Shown one piece after another: positions 17,060-26,112 of a DNA stretch of 64,000 bases (positions are counted from its first letter, which is position 1; every line of letters starts with the position of its first letter). The position numbers and the translations under genes were made by a program. The stretch is from Pseudomonas sp. VD-NE ins (GTDB taxonomy: Bacteria > Pseudomonadota > Gammaproteobacteria > Pseudomonadales > Pseudomonadaceae): the NCBI RefSeq assembly GCF_031882575.1, contig NZ_CP134772.1:266001-330000 (forward strand). Direction: 5' to 3'. The notes under the pieces were generated by a model that saw only the letters and a list, made by a program, of their open reading frames with translations, ran no database searches and was not told where the DNA came from.

Positions 17060-19408
17060 TTAAGCCGACTTGGCCATGATCAACCCCGTCTCACTCGCCG
17101 CCTCCAAGCGAATCGCAATGAACTTCGACGTCGGCGTATGGCTGCCATCCCCTGTGCTTTCCAGCGGCACCAGCGGATTCACTTCCGGGTAATAAGCGGC
17201 TGCCTGCCCGGCCGGAATATCAAACGCCAACAAGGTGAAGCCCTTCACCCGACGCTCACGGCCATCATCCCACAGCGACACGATGTCAGCCTTCTGCCCC
17301 GGCCGGAAGCCCAGACGAATGATGTCCGCCTCGTTGGCGAACAACACATCACGCTGGCCCTTGACCCCGCGATAGCGATCGTCGAGACCATAAATCGTGG
17401 TGTTGTACTGATCGTGGGAGCGCATCGATTGCAGGATCAGATCCGGCAGTTGCCCGGTGGCGCGGGTGCGTTCGTGCACCAGGTCTTTCGGCAGCATGTT
17501 GGCGCGGAAATTGGCCCGGCCCGACGGCGTGTTCCACTTGCGTGCGCCGGCGCTGTTGCCGAGGTAGAAACCGCCCGGGTTCTTGATCTTCTCGTTGAAC
17601 TCTTTGAAGTTGGGAATGGTGTCGGCGATCAGTTCGCGAATGCGCCCGTAATCGGCCACCAGCCAGTTCCAGTCCACCGGTTTGCTGCCCAGTGTGGCAG
17701 CAGCGATACCGGCAATGATCGACGGCTCGGAGCGCATCTGGTTCGACAGCGGCTGCAACTGACCGTTGGAGGCGTGAACCATGCTGAACGAGTCTTCCAC
17801 GGTGACCGCTTGCGGGCCTTCGGTCTGGATGTCGATGTCGGTCCGACCGAGGCACGGCAGGATCAGCGCGTCTTTACCGTGAGCCAGGTGGCTGCGGTTG
17901 AGCTTGGTGCTGATCTGCACGGTCAGGTCGCAATTGCTAAGGGCTTCGAAAGTACGCGGGCTATCCGGCGTGGCTTGGGCGAAGTTGCCGCCCAGACCGA
18001 TGAAGACCTTGGCGCGACCCTCAGCCATTGCGTGGATCGCTTCAACCACGTTGTGGCCGTTGTGACGCGGCACCTTGAACTGGAAGCGTCGCTCCAGCGA
18101 ATCAAGGAACGCCACCGGCGGACGCTCGTTGATGCCCATCGTACGGTCGCCCTGCACGTTACTGTGGCCGCGCACCGGGCACAGACCAGCACCGGGTTTA
18201 CCGATGTTGCCGCGCAGCAGCATCAGGTTGGCGATTTCCTGGATGGTCGGCACCGAATGGCGATGCTGGGTGATGCCCATCGCCCAGCACATGATCACGT
18301 TTTTGCCTTTGGCGTACATGCGCGCGGCTTGCTCGATCTCGACAAGAGTCAGGCCGGATTGCTCGACGATCTGTTCCCACGGCGTGTCATCGACCACGCC
18401 CAGGTACTCGAGGACGTTGGCGCTGTGGGCGTTGAGGAAGTCGTGATCGAACACAGCAGGTTCGCCAGCCTTCTGCGCATCGCGCTCCCACTGCAGGAGG
18501 AACTTGGCCATGCCGCGCAGCAGCGCCATGTCACCGCCCAGTGCTGGACGGAAATACGCGGTGTTGGTCGGCTTGTCGCCGTTGGTGAGCATTTCAATCG
18601 GGTGTTGCGGGTGCTGGAAGCGTTCCAGGCCACGCTCTTTCAACGGGTTGATGCACACCACTTGCGCGCCGCGCTTAACCGCTTCACGCAGCGGTTCGAG
18701 CATGCGCGGGTGGTTGGTGCCAGGGTTCTGGCCCCAGACGAAAATCGCATCGGCGTGTTCGAAATCGTCGAAAGTCACGGTGCCTTTGCCGACGCCAACG
18801 CTCTGCGCCAAGGCGACACCACTGGCCTCGTGGCACATGTTCGAGCAGTCAGGGAAGTTGTTGGTACCGTAGGCGCGCACGAACAGCTGATACAGATACG
18901 CCGCCTCGTTGCTGGCGCGACCCGAGGTGTAGAACTCGGCCAGATCCGGGCTCGGCAGGCTTTGCAGGTGCTTGGCGATCAGCGTGTAGGCGTCGTCCCA
19001 ACTGATCGGCTTGTAGCGATCAGTTTCGGCGTCGTAGACCATCGGCTCGGTCAGGCGGCCCTGATACTCGAGCCAGTAATCGCTCTGCTCCAGCAGCGAC
19101 GTGACGCTGTGCTTGGCGAAGAACTTGGCATCGACACGACGCTTGGTGGCTTCCCAGTTCACCGCTTTCGCGCCGTTTTCGCAGAACTTGACCATGCCGC
19201 TTTCCGGCGAATCGCCCCACGCGCAACCCGGGCAGTCGAAGCCGCCGTTCTGGTTGGTCTTGAGCATCATGCGCAGGTTTTTCAGCGCGTTGTCGCTGGT
19301 CAACCAGGCCTGAGCCACACTGATCAGGGCACCCCAGCCGCCGGCGGCACCTTTGTAAGGCTTATAGCGCGGGACAGGTTTCTGGTCGGCTTGATGATGT
19401 TGGCTCAC
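17060..19408 (-). CDS. FdhF/YdeP-family molybdopterin oxidoreductase
   Basis: 782 aa. The N-terminal segment FDCPGCAWGD holds the two cysteines typical of YdeP-type proteins. Molybdopterin-binding blocks follow: FYTSGRASNEAAYLYQLFVRAYGTNN, IFVWGQNPGTNHPRML, and CWAMGITQHRHSVPTIQEIANLMLLRGNIG. The C-terminal MopB_CT domain has RSHDQYNTTIYG. It is a formate-dehydrogenase-like enzyme, possibly linked to acid or formaldehyde stress, but the substrate is not provable. It overlaps fdhD by 4 bp, and FdhD is needed to sulfurate the cofactor. Confidence 0.88.
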   Translation of the reverse strand: MSQHHQADQKPVPRYKPYKGAAGGWGALISVAQAWLTSDNALKNLRMMLKTNQNGGFDCPGCAWGDSPESGMVKFCENGAKAVNWEATKRRVDAKFFAKHSVTSLLEQSDYWLEYQGRLTEPMVYDAETDRYKPISWDDAYTLIAKHLQSLPSPDLAEFYTSGRASNEAAYLYQLFVRAYGTNNFPDCSNMCHEASGVALAQSVGVGKGTVTFDDFEHADAIFVWGQNPGTNHPRMLEPLREAVKRGAQVVCINPLKERGLERFQHPQHPIEMLTNGDKPTNTAYFRPALGGDMALLRGMAKFLLQWERDAQKAGEPAVFDHDFLNAHSANVLEYLGVVDDTPWEQIVEQSGLTLVEIEQAARMYAKGKNVIMCWAMGITQHRHSVPTIQEIANLMLLRGNIGKPGAGLCPVRGHSNVQGDRTMGINERPPVAFLDSLERRFQFKVPRHNGHNVVEAIHAMAEGRAKVFIGLGGNFAQATPDSPRTFEALSNCDLTVQISTKLNRSHLAHGKDALILPCLGRTDIDIQTEGPQAVTVEDSFSMVHASNGQLQPLSNQMRSEPSIIAGIAAATLGSKPVDWNWLVADYGRIRELIADTIPNFKEFNEKIKNPGGFYLGNSAGARKWNTPSGRANFRANMLPKDLVHERTRATGQLPDLILQSMRSHDQYNTTIYGLDDRYRGVKGQRDVLFANEADIIRLGFRPGQKADIVSLWDDGRERRVKGFTLLAFDIPAGQAAAYYPEVNPLVPLESTGDGSHTPTSKFIAIRLEAASETGLIMAKSA

Positions 19409-20244
19409 GCTTGATTCTCCATCGCGGGGCTATACACCCGCGGCGCACTTTTCTGCGGCAGGTGGATGAGATTGAGGTTGTGTCGACGGGCCCATTGCAC
19501 GGCAAGGCCCGTTGGCGCGGACAGGCTGACCAGGGTCTGGATGCCGGCGCGCAAGACTTTCTGGATCAATTCGAGGCTGCAACGGCTGGTGACGATCGCC
19601 AGTCCGCCTTCTGTGGATATCTTCTGGCGGATCAGCCCGCCAATCAGCTTGTCGAGGGCGTTGTGCCGGCCGATGTCTTCGCGCCCGAGCAACAATTCGC
19701 CGCTGGCGTTCATGAACACAGCCGCATGCACCGCGCCGCAATGCTGACCCAAAGGCTGAAACGCGCCGATGCGCTGACGCAAACCGTCCAGCCATGCAAT
19801 CGGCGGCAACGGCGCGCCGGGCAGGACCTTAAGATCGGGCAGCGCCTGTTCCACCGCTTCAACGCCGCACAACCCGCAACCGCTGGTTCCTGCCATTTGC
19901 CGACGCTGCTGCTTGAGGTTCCAGAAGGCACGGTTGGCGATGGTCACTTGCGCGTATTGCGCTGAGCCGGCCCCTGTCAGTTGCAGGTCATAGATGTCGG
20001 TAGCATCTTCGATGATGCCGCTGCCGAGGCTGAAGCCGACGATGAAATCTTCAAGGTCGGTCGGCGTCACCAGCATCACCGCCTGGCTGATGCCGTTGTA
20101 AGCGATCGCCAACGCAACTTCCTCGGCCAGCGCAGTGCTGGCCGATTCCTCGCGGGGTAAATCGCTGTAACTGTAGGTCTGGCTGGCGGCAGGCGCGGGC
20201 GTTTCGAGTGCTGGCGCCGCGCAGGCTGGGCGCTTGGCGTTCAT
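19405..20244 (-). CDS. fdhD: FdhD, sulfur carrier for formate dehydrogenase
   Basis: 279 aa. The CGLCG motif near residue 122 is the sulfur-transfer cysteine pair. Further family blocks are EDFIVGFSLGSGII and GREDIGRHNALDKLIG. It passes sulfur from IscS to the molybdenum cofactor. Operon with the oxidoreductase (4-bp overlap). Confidence 0.93.
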   Translation of the reverse strand: MNAKRPACAAPALETPAPAASQTYSYSDLPREESASTALAEEVALAIAYNGISQAVMLVTPTDLEDFIVGFSLGSGIIEDATDIYDLQLTGAGSAQYAQVTIANRAFWNLKQQRRQMAGTSGCGLCGVEAVEQALPDLKVLPGAPLPPIAWLDGLRQRIGAFQPLGQHCGAVHAAVFMNASGELLLGREDIGRHNALDKLIGGLIRQKISTEGGLAIVTSRCSLELIQKVLRAGIQTLVSLSAPTGLAVQWARRHNLNLIHLPQKSAPRVYSPAMENQA

Positions 20245-20336
20245 GGCATCACCGACGGTTTGATCAACGTTAAGACTAGGCGCGGCAAGTTGTCGCGTCT
20301 AATCGCTAGTGTCGATCTATTGATAGATGCCGTCGA

Positions 20337-21224
20337 TCAAGAGGCTGTTGGTGATTCTCGATACAGCGCGAAACAGGCCTCCGCCAGCGCCGAGCGTGGC
20401 GCTCCGCGACGCATGATCAGGCCCAGCGGGGCGAGGGTTTGAGCGTTTTCGATGGGTTGCAGGCGCAGGTGGTCGGTGAGTTTTTCAAGCCCGCCGTCCA
20501 GCGGCATGATCGCGCAGCAGAACCCACCGTGTACGGCTTGTAACAATTGATGCACCGCGTCGGTTTGCAGCAACGGTTGCGGAGTCAGGCCGCGGCTGTG
20601 GAAGTTGTGGTCGATGGACTGGCGAAAGTGCATGCCGCTGGTGAGCATGCCCAGCGGCAGTTCGATCAGCGATTCCCAGCTCAGCGGCGTGTCGCCGAAG
20701 GTAAAGGTGCGCTGGTCGTACAAAAGGCCCATGCGGGTTTCATTGAAGGCTAGTGATTCGAAACGTTCGTGATCCAGACGATCCAGATAGGACACGCCGA
20801 GGTCGATACGGTTGTTCGCCAGATGTTCGAGGATCTGCTCAGAACTCAGCGCCGACATTTCGAAACGCAGGTTCGGGTGTGCGGCATGCAGGCGTTGCAT
20901 CAACGGTAACGGATCGAAACTCGACAGCGGCACCACGCCCAGTCGCAGCGTACCGATGAGGTTGCCGCGACACGCCGCCGCTTCCGCGTGCAATCCGTCA
21001 TAGGCAGCCATCACCGAACGTGCCCACGCCAGCACGCGTTCACCCGGCGCGGTGAAACCTTCGAAGCGCTGGCCCCGGTTGACCAGCGGCAGGTCGAGTT
21101 CTTCTTCGAGGCTGCGCAGGCGCATCGACAGGGTTGGCTGGGTGATGTGGCAACGCGCGGCGGCCTGGCCGAAGTGGCGGGTTTCGTCGAGGGCGATGAG
21201 GAATTTCAGCTGCTTGATGTCCAT
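20337..21224 (-). CDS. LysR-family transcriptional regulator
   Basis: 295 aa. The winged HTH is at residues 1-60 ([42 protein letters not shown], given in parts); the periplasmic-binding-like effector domain follows from about residue 90. It lies 92 bp upstream of fdhD on the same strand and may control the fdhD-oxidoreductase operon; the ligand is unknown. Confidence 0.88.
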   Translation of the reverse strand: MDIKQLKFLIALDETRHFGQAAARCHITQPTLSMRLRSLEEELDLPLVNRGQRFEGFTAPGERVLAWARSVMAAYDGLHAEAAACRGNLIGTLRLGVVPLSSFDPLPLMQRLHAAHPNLRFEMSALSSEQILEHLANNRIDLGVSYLDRLDHERFESLAFNETRMGLLYDQRTFTFGDTPLSWESLIELPLGMLTSGMHFRQSIDHNFHSRGLTPQPLLQTDAVHQLLQAVHGGFCCAIMPLDGGLEKLTDHLRLQPIENAQTLAPLGLIMRRGAPRSALAEACFALYRESPTAS

Positions 21225-21360
21225 CTTCGCTCCGGGCGCTGGCAGGGGTTGGCGATTCTACCGCTTGCGCGGTGGCAGGGTCATTGGTCGGCTTGGAACC
21301 GGGTTTGTCTGCGGTGGTCTAGGCTTGGACGTCTGGAACCCAAATCAAGGAGTGTGCGCT

Positions 21361-21801
21361 ATGAGTCTTTTGAGCTTTGTGAAAGAAGCCGGTGAGAAGC
21401 TGATTGATCTGCTGACCCCGGGCAACGCCAATGCCAGTGAGCAGTTGAAGGAACACATCAGCAAGGTCGGTCTGGGCAATCCGAATGTGCAGGCGACAGT
21501 GGATGGCGACAAAGTGACCGTCACCGGTGAAGTCGCGAGTCAGGAAGAGAAAGAGAAGATTTTGCTGGCGGTGGGCAATATTGCCGGTGTTGGCAGCGTG
21601 GATGATCAGATCACCGTCAGCGGGCCAGTTGTCACTGCCGCACAATTTGTCGTGGTCAAGTCGGGTGACACTCTGAGCGCGATTTCTCTGCGCGTGTACG
21701 GGGATGCCAACAAGTATCAGAAAATTTTCGATGCCAACAAACCGATGCTCAAGGATGTGAACAAAATCTATCCGGGGCAGACACTGCGTATTCCTGAGTA
21801 A
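21361..21801 (+). CDS. BON-LysM protein (YgaU/Kbp type)
   Basis: 146 aa. The BON domain is at about residues 25-88 ([22 protein letters not shown], in parts) and the LysM domain at 97-145 ([20 protein letters not shown], ending [10 protein letters not shown]). The E. coli homolog binds K+ (Kbp). No signal peptide, so it is likely cytoplasmic. GGAG lies 8 nt before the start. Confidence 0.88.
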   Translation: MSLLSFVKEAGEKLIDLLTPGNANASEQLKEHISKVGLGNPNVQATVDGDKVTVTGEVASQEEKEKILLAVGNIAGVGSVDDQITVSGPVVTAAQFVVVKSGDTLSAISLRVYGDANKYQKIFDANKPMLKDVNKIYPGQTLRIPE

Positions 21802-21812
21802 CACAAAACCCC

Positions 21813-21897
21813 TGTAGGAGCTGCCGCAGGCTGCGATCTTTTGACTTTGATTTTTAAAAACCAGATCAAAAGATCGCAGCCTTCGGCAGCTCCTACA
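21813..21897. repeat. REP pair, type B
   Basis: TGTAGGAGCTGCCGCAGGCT and AGCCTTCGGCAGCTCCTACA arms around a 45-bp middle, between the convergent LysM and yrfG genes. Confidence 0.88.
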
Positions 21898-21901
21898 AAG
21901 A

Positions 21902-22564
21902 TCAAAGACCAGCGATCAGATTGCGGTAATCCTCAACCGCCGCAAACTCAGCCGTGTCCTTTGGCCCCTTGCGGCTGTCCGGCTCTTTCACCGCCAGCAA
22001 ATGCGCCACACCAAATTCCCGCGCACTGCGCAGAATCGGCAAGGTGTCGTCGATAAACAGACTGCGCGCCGGATCAAAGCCGATGTCCGCCTGCAAGGCA
22101 TCCCAGAACTGCGGGTTCTCCTTGGGGAAACCGTAATCGTGGGAGCTGATCAACCGTTCGAAATACGGCGCCAGTTCGATCCGCTCCAGCTTCAGCGACA
22201 GTGAATCGCGGTGCGCGTTGGTGATCATGATCACCCGTTTGCCGGCGCGTTTGATCGCTTCCAGAAAGGTATCGGCATCTGGGCGCAGGGCGATCAGGTG
22301 CGCAGTTTCCAGCTTCAATTCACGCACCGACAACTTCAACTCGGCACTCCAGAAATCCAGGCAATACCACTGCAACTGGCCGGCATGCCGTTCGAACAAC
22401 GGCTGCAACTCCATCTCGGCCATGGCCCGGCTGACCCCGTGCAGTTCGGCGTAACGCTGGGGCAGGTGTTCCAGCCAGAAGTGATTGTCGAAGTGCAGAT
22501 CCAGCAGCGTGCCGTCCATGTCGAGCAGAACGGTATCGATGTCGGACCACGGTAATGAAGGCAT
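21902..22564 (-). CDS. yrfG: GMP/IMP nucleotidase YrfG (HAD family)
   Basis: 220 aa HAD hydrolase. Motif I is LLDMDGTLLDLHFDN near residue 13, motif II VIMITNAHRDS, the lysine lies in the YGFPKENPQF region, and motif IV is LFIDDTLPIL. The LHFDNHFWLEHLPQRYA cap start is typical of YrfG, which dephosphorylates GMP and IMP. It is divergent from nudE, the usual Pseudomonas arrangement. Confidence 0.88.
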   Translation of the reverse strand: MPSLPWSDIDTVLLDMDGTLLDLHFDNHFWLEHLPQRYAELHGVSRAMAEMELQPLFERHAGQLQWYCLDFWSAELKLSVRELKLETAHLIALRPDADTFLEAIKRAGKRVIMITNAHRDSLSLKLERIELAPYFERLISSHDYGFPKENPQFWDALQADIGFDPARSLFIDDTLPILRSAREFGVAHLLAVKEPDSRKGPKDTAEFAAVEDYRNLIAGL

Positions 22565-22652
22565 GGCAACGTCTCGAGCGGTAGAAAGATATCCGACATA
22601 AACAATCGGGAAAGCCGCGTTATAGTAGCGCGTTCACGCCAAGGAGCTTTGC

Positions 22653-23219
22653 ATGCGCCAGAAACCCACCGTACTTGCCCGCGAGATCGTCGCCACCAGC
22701 CGTCTGTTTTGCGTCGAAGAACTCAAGCTGCGTTTTTCCAACGGCGTGGAACGCACTTACGAGCGTCTGGTCGGCAAAGGTGCGGGCTACGGCGCGGTAA
22801 TGATCGTGGCGATGCTGGATGCTGAACACGCAGTGCTGGTCGAGGAATATTGCGGCGGTACCGATGAGTATGAACTGTCCTTGCCTAAAGGTTTGATCGA
22901 ACCGGGCGAAGACGTATTGGCGGCAGCCGAGCGGGAGCTCAAGGAAGAAGCCGGATTTGGCGCGCGACAACTGGAGCATCTGACCGAACTGTCGCTGTCG
23001 CCCGGTTACATGAGCCAGAAGATCCAGGTTGTTCTGGCTACCGATTTGTACGAAGAGCGCCTGGAAGGCGACGAGCCCGAACCGATGCGCGTCGATAAGG
23101 TGAACCTGCGCGAATTGTCGTCGCTGGCGCTCAATCCCCAGTTTTCCGAAGGCCGTGCATTGGCTGCACTGTATCTGACCCGCGATCTGCTGACCGAGCG
23201 CGGGTTCTTTCCAGCATGA
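22653..23219 (+). CDS. nudE: ADP compounds hydrolase NudE
   Basis: 188 aa Nudix hydrolase. The Nudix box GLIEPGEDVLAAAERELKEEAG (in parts) lies near residue 92. It hydrolyses ADP-ribose, NADH, Ap3A and similar dinucleotides. Its stop overlaps the start of cysQ (ATGA). Confidence 0.92.
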   Translation: MRQKPTVLAREIVATSRLFCVEELKLRFSNGVERTYERLVGKGAGYGAVMIVAMLDAEHAVLVEEYCGGTDEYELSLPKGLIEPGEDVLAAAERELKEEAGFGARQLEHLTELSLSPGYMSQKIQVVLATDLYEERLEGDEPEPMRVDKVNLRELSSLALNPQFSEGRALAALYLTRDLLTERGFFPA

Positions 23220-24058
23220 GTGAGATATCGATGAAGTTTCCCCACCCGTTGATGGCGCCGGTCGTTGAGCTGGCATTGCAGGCCGGCGAGGCGATTTTGC
23301 CGTTCTGGCGCTCCGGCGTTGAAGTCACGGCCAAGTCCGATGACTCGCCCGTGACGGCGGCGGATCTGGCCGCGCATCACCTGATTCTCGCCGGGCTGAC
23401 GGCGCTGGATCCGGGCATTCCGGTGTTGTCGGAAGAAGACGCCAACATCCCCCAGAGCGTACGCGCCGGCTGGCAGCGCTGGTGGTTGGTGGATCCGCTG
23501 GATGGCACCAAGGAGTTCATCAGCGGCAGCGAAGAGTTCACCGTGAATATTGCGCTGATCGAAAACGGTCGCGTGGTTTTTGGCGTGGTGTCGATGCCGA
23601 CCAATGGTCGTTATTACGTCGGAGGTGCCGGGCTTGGTGCGTGGCGCTGCGACAAGGACGGCACGCCGGTTGCGATTCAGGTGCGTGATGTGCCGGCACC
23701 GGGTGAGGCGTTTACCGTGGTGGCCAGCCGTCGGCATTCGAGTCCCGAGCAGGAGCGCTTGCTGGCGGGGTTGAGTGCGAGTCTGGGCGAGTTGCAATTG
23801 GCAAACATTGGTAGCTCGCTGAAGTTTTGTCTGCTAGCGGAAGGCGCGGCGGATTGCTATCCGCGACTGGCGCCGACTTCGCAGTGGGACACGGCGGCTG
23901 CGCAAGGTGTGCTGGAAGGTGCGGGCGGTGAGGTGTTGGATCTGCGCGGAGAAGCGTTCTGTTATCCGGCGCGGGAATCGCTGTTGAACGAGTTCTTTTT
24001 GGCGCTGCCGGCGAAGGCGGCGTGGCGTTCCAGATTGTTGGAGTTGGCGCGGGGTTAA
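23216..24058 (+). CDS. cysQ: 3'(2'),5'-bisphosphate nucleotidase CysQ
   Basis: 280 aa from the ATG overlapping the nudE stop; an ATG at 23231 (MKFPHPLMAPV) fits the family start equally well. Inositol-monophosphatase fold: LSEEDANIP (metal Glu), then WWLVDPLDGTKEFI (the DPxDGT motif) and, near the end, the motif SQWDTAAAQGVLEGAGGEVLD. It degrades PAP formed during sulfate assimilation. Confidence 0.92.
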   Translation: MSEISMKFPHPLMAPVVELALQAGEAILPFWRSGVEVTAKSDDSPVTAADLAAHHLILAGLTALDPGIPVLSEEDANIPQSVRAGWQRWWLVDPLDGTKEFISGSEEFTVNIALIENGRVVFGVVSMPTNGRYYVGGAGLGAWRCDKDGTPVAIQVRDVPAPGEAFTVVASRRHSSPEQERLLAGLSASLGELQLANIGSSLKFCLLAEGAADCYPRLAPTSQWDTAAAQGVLEGAGGEVLDLRGEAFCYPARESLLNEFFLALPAKAAWRSRLLELARG

Positions 24059-24077
24059 GTGGGCTGATCCGCAATCG

Positions 24078-24247
24078 CCCTCACCCCAGCCCTCTCCCCC
24101 AGGAGAGGGAGCTGACCGCAGGATATTTGAGAGCAACGCCGACCTGGTCGAACTTTGCTGAATCCATAATCGCTGCGATCTTACAGGTCGATGTATAACG
24201 CAAGACACCTCGGTCAGTCCCCTCTCCCTCGGGGAGAGGGTTAGGCG
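24078..24247. repeat. Paired C-rich extragenic repeat, type C
   Basis: CCCTCACCCCAGCCCTCTCC...GGAGAGGG at the left and CGGTCAGTCCCCTCT...GGGGAGAGGG at the right, the same layout as 15589-15770. Confidence 0.7.
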
Positions 24248-24277
24248 GGCGGCGTTCCGATGAGGGGCTTTTGATCT

Positions 24278-24733
24278 TTACCGGTGCAAAACGTACTGCC
24301 CGGTAAACCTAACGGCATCCTCATCACTACCCTGATTGACGATCCGCGTATTCAACGCCAACCGCGCCCGCCCATAACGCCGATACATCGCCAGAAACTT
24401 CTTCCACACCTTCGCATCGGGCGCCGGGCAAATTGCTACGGCATCTCCAGTGACCGGCAGCGGATAACTGATCTGCCCTTCCTGAATCACAATGTGCCCG
24501 TCGGTGATTCCTTCTTCCTTCAAGCGCAAATGCAACCAGCCCCACCCGGCCAGCACCGCGCCACAGTAAAGGCTGCCGCCAAACATGGTGCTTTTGTGAT
24601 TGACGTTGGGATCGAGCGGCAGGTGCAGACTCAACTTCTGCTCATGCCAGTCGAGGACCTTCAGCCCCATGTCCCGTGTCAGGGGGATGTCGTGATGCAG
24701 GACTGATTCCAGATAGCGACTGTCTGTACTCAT
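24278..24733 (-). CDS. Thioesterase-fold protein (YiiD C-terminal type)
   Basis: 151 aa. Hot-dog fold signature NHKSTMFGGSLYCGAVLAGWGWLHLRLKE (in parts) near residue 45, characteristic of the putative thioesterase domain at the end of YiiD. Substrate unknown. The start overlaps the dctD stop by 4 bp, so it may be co-transcribed with dctBD. Confidence 0.72.
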   Translation of the reverse strand: MSTDSRYLESVLHHDIPLTRDMGLKVLDWHEQKLSLHLPLDPNVNHKSTMFGGSLYCGAVLAGWGWLHLRLKEEGITDGHIVIQEGQISYPLPVTGDAVAICPAPDAKVWKKFLAMYRRYGRARLALNTRIVNQGSDEDAVRFTGQYVLHR

Positions 24734-26112
24734 TCGTTCTCGTCCCCATGGCTGCTGTCGCCGAAGTTGAGGCCATGCTTGCGCAATTTGTCATGCAGGG
24801 TTTTGCGCGGAATGCCCAAGGCTTCAGCGAGGCTGCGCACCGAACTGTGGGAGCGCGCCAGTTCGGCAGCGATCAATGATCTTTCGAAATTTTCCACCTG
24901 CTCGCTGAGCCCGCCGCCAGTGACTTCCACGATGGCGCCGGCACCTTCAGCGCCACTGTTATCCAGCGCCAGTTCCAGGCCAAGGGCGAAACGTTCGGCG
25001 GCATTCTGCAGTTCGCGCACGTTGCCCGGCCAGGTGTGGCGCAGCAGCAAGGCGCGTTGTGCCGGCTGCAGTTCATGCGGCGGCAAACCGTGGCGGGCGC
25101 TGGCTTCATCGGCGTAATGCTGGAACAGCACCAGCGCATCTTCGCCACGTTCACGCAGCGGCGGAATGCGCAGTGGCGCGACGTTGAGGCGGTAGTACAA
25201 GTCGGCGCGGAAGCGGCCCTGATCGGCAGCCTGACGCAGGTCTTCCTTGGTCGCGGCAATCACGCGGATGTCCAGCGGGATCAGTTGATTACCGCCCAGA
25301 CGCTCGACCACGCGCTCCTGCAGCATGCGCAGCAACTTCACTTGCACGTCCATGCTCATGCTCTCGATTTCATCGAGAAACAATGTGCCGCCGTTGGCAA
25401 ATTCGAATTTGCCGATCCGGCGTTTCTGCGCGCCAGTGAATGCGCCGGGTTCGTGGCCGAACAGTTCGCTTTCCACCACCGACTCGGCCAGTGCGCCAGC
25501 GTTGATCGCGACGAACGGGCCATTACGACGGCTGGACAAATCGTGCAGCGCACGGGCGACCACTTCTTTGCCGGCGCCGGTTTCGCCGAGGATCAGCACG
25601 TCAGCCTTGGTCGCGGCCAGCGCACCGATCTGCTCACGCAGGCGCAGCATCGGCGTCGAATGGCCGACCAGCCGCGCACTCAGTTCATTGCGATCGCTGA
25701 GGGCCAAGCGCAGGCTGCGGTTGTCCAACACCAGTCGGCGCAGGGCCAGCGCGCGACGCACGCTGTCGAGTAGTGCGTCGCTGGCGAAAGGTTTTTCGAG
25801 AAAGTCATAAGCGCCGGCGCGCATGGCTTGCACCGCCAGCGGCACGTCGCCGTGGCCGGTGATCAGCAGCACCGGCAGTTCGGGATCCTGTGCGTGCAAT
25901 TCGCTTAACAATTCGAGGCCATCCATGCCCGGCATGCGAATGTCGCTGACCACCACGCCCGGCCAGTCACGCTCCAGTTGAGCGGCAAGTCCTTTGGCTT
26001 CGGACAGCGGCAGAATTTTCAGGCCGGCCAGATCCAGGGTCTGGCCGAGGGCCTGACGCAGGTGCGGATCGTCGTCGATCAACACCACCTGAATGCGATT
26101 GTCGATGGTCAT
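24730..26112 (-). CDS. dctD: DctD-type sigma54-dependent response regulator
   Basis: 460 aa. The receiver domain (1-120) has DD acidic residues, VVVSDIRMPGMDG with the phospho-Asp, and the lysine in FLEKPF. The AAA+ domain has the Walker A GETGAGKEVVAR, the sigma54-contact loop EPGAFTGAQKRRIGKF, and Walker B GTLFLDEIESM. The C-terminal Fis-type HTH is SLAEALGIPRKTLHDKLRKHG. It should activate a sigma54 promoter, for example for a C4-dicarboxylate transporter, which is not in this window. 4-bp overlap with dctB. Confidence 0.9.
   Translation of the reverse strand: MTIDNRIQVVLIDDDPHLRQALGQTLDLAGLKILPLSEAKGLAAQLERDWPGVVVSDIRMPGMDGLELLSELHAQDPELPVLLITGHGDVPLAVQAMRAGAYDFLEKPFASDALLDSVRRALALRRLVLDNRSLRLALSDRNELSARLVGHSTPMLRLREQIGALAATKADVLILGETGAGKEVVARALHDLSSRRNGPFVAINAGALAESVVESELFGHEPGAFTGAQKRRIGKFEFANGGTLFLDEIESMSMDVQVKLLRMLQERVVERLGGNQLIPLDIRVIAATKEDLRQAADQGRFRADLYYRLNVAPLRIPPLRERGEDALVLFQHYADEASARHGLPPHELQPAQRALLLRHTWPGNVRELQNAAERFALGLELALDNSGAEGAGAIVEVTGGGLSEQVENFERSLIAAELARSHSSVRSLAEALGIPRKTLHDKLRKHGLNFGDSSHGDENE

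Noticed and set aside
17057..19414. 785-codon open frame on the plus strand opposite the molybdopterin oxidoreductase
   Set aside because: It mirrors the real gene almost end to end, has no ribosome site or recognisable motif, and is the expected by-product of high-GC codon use.
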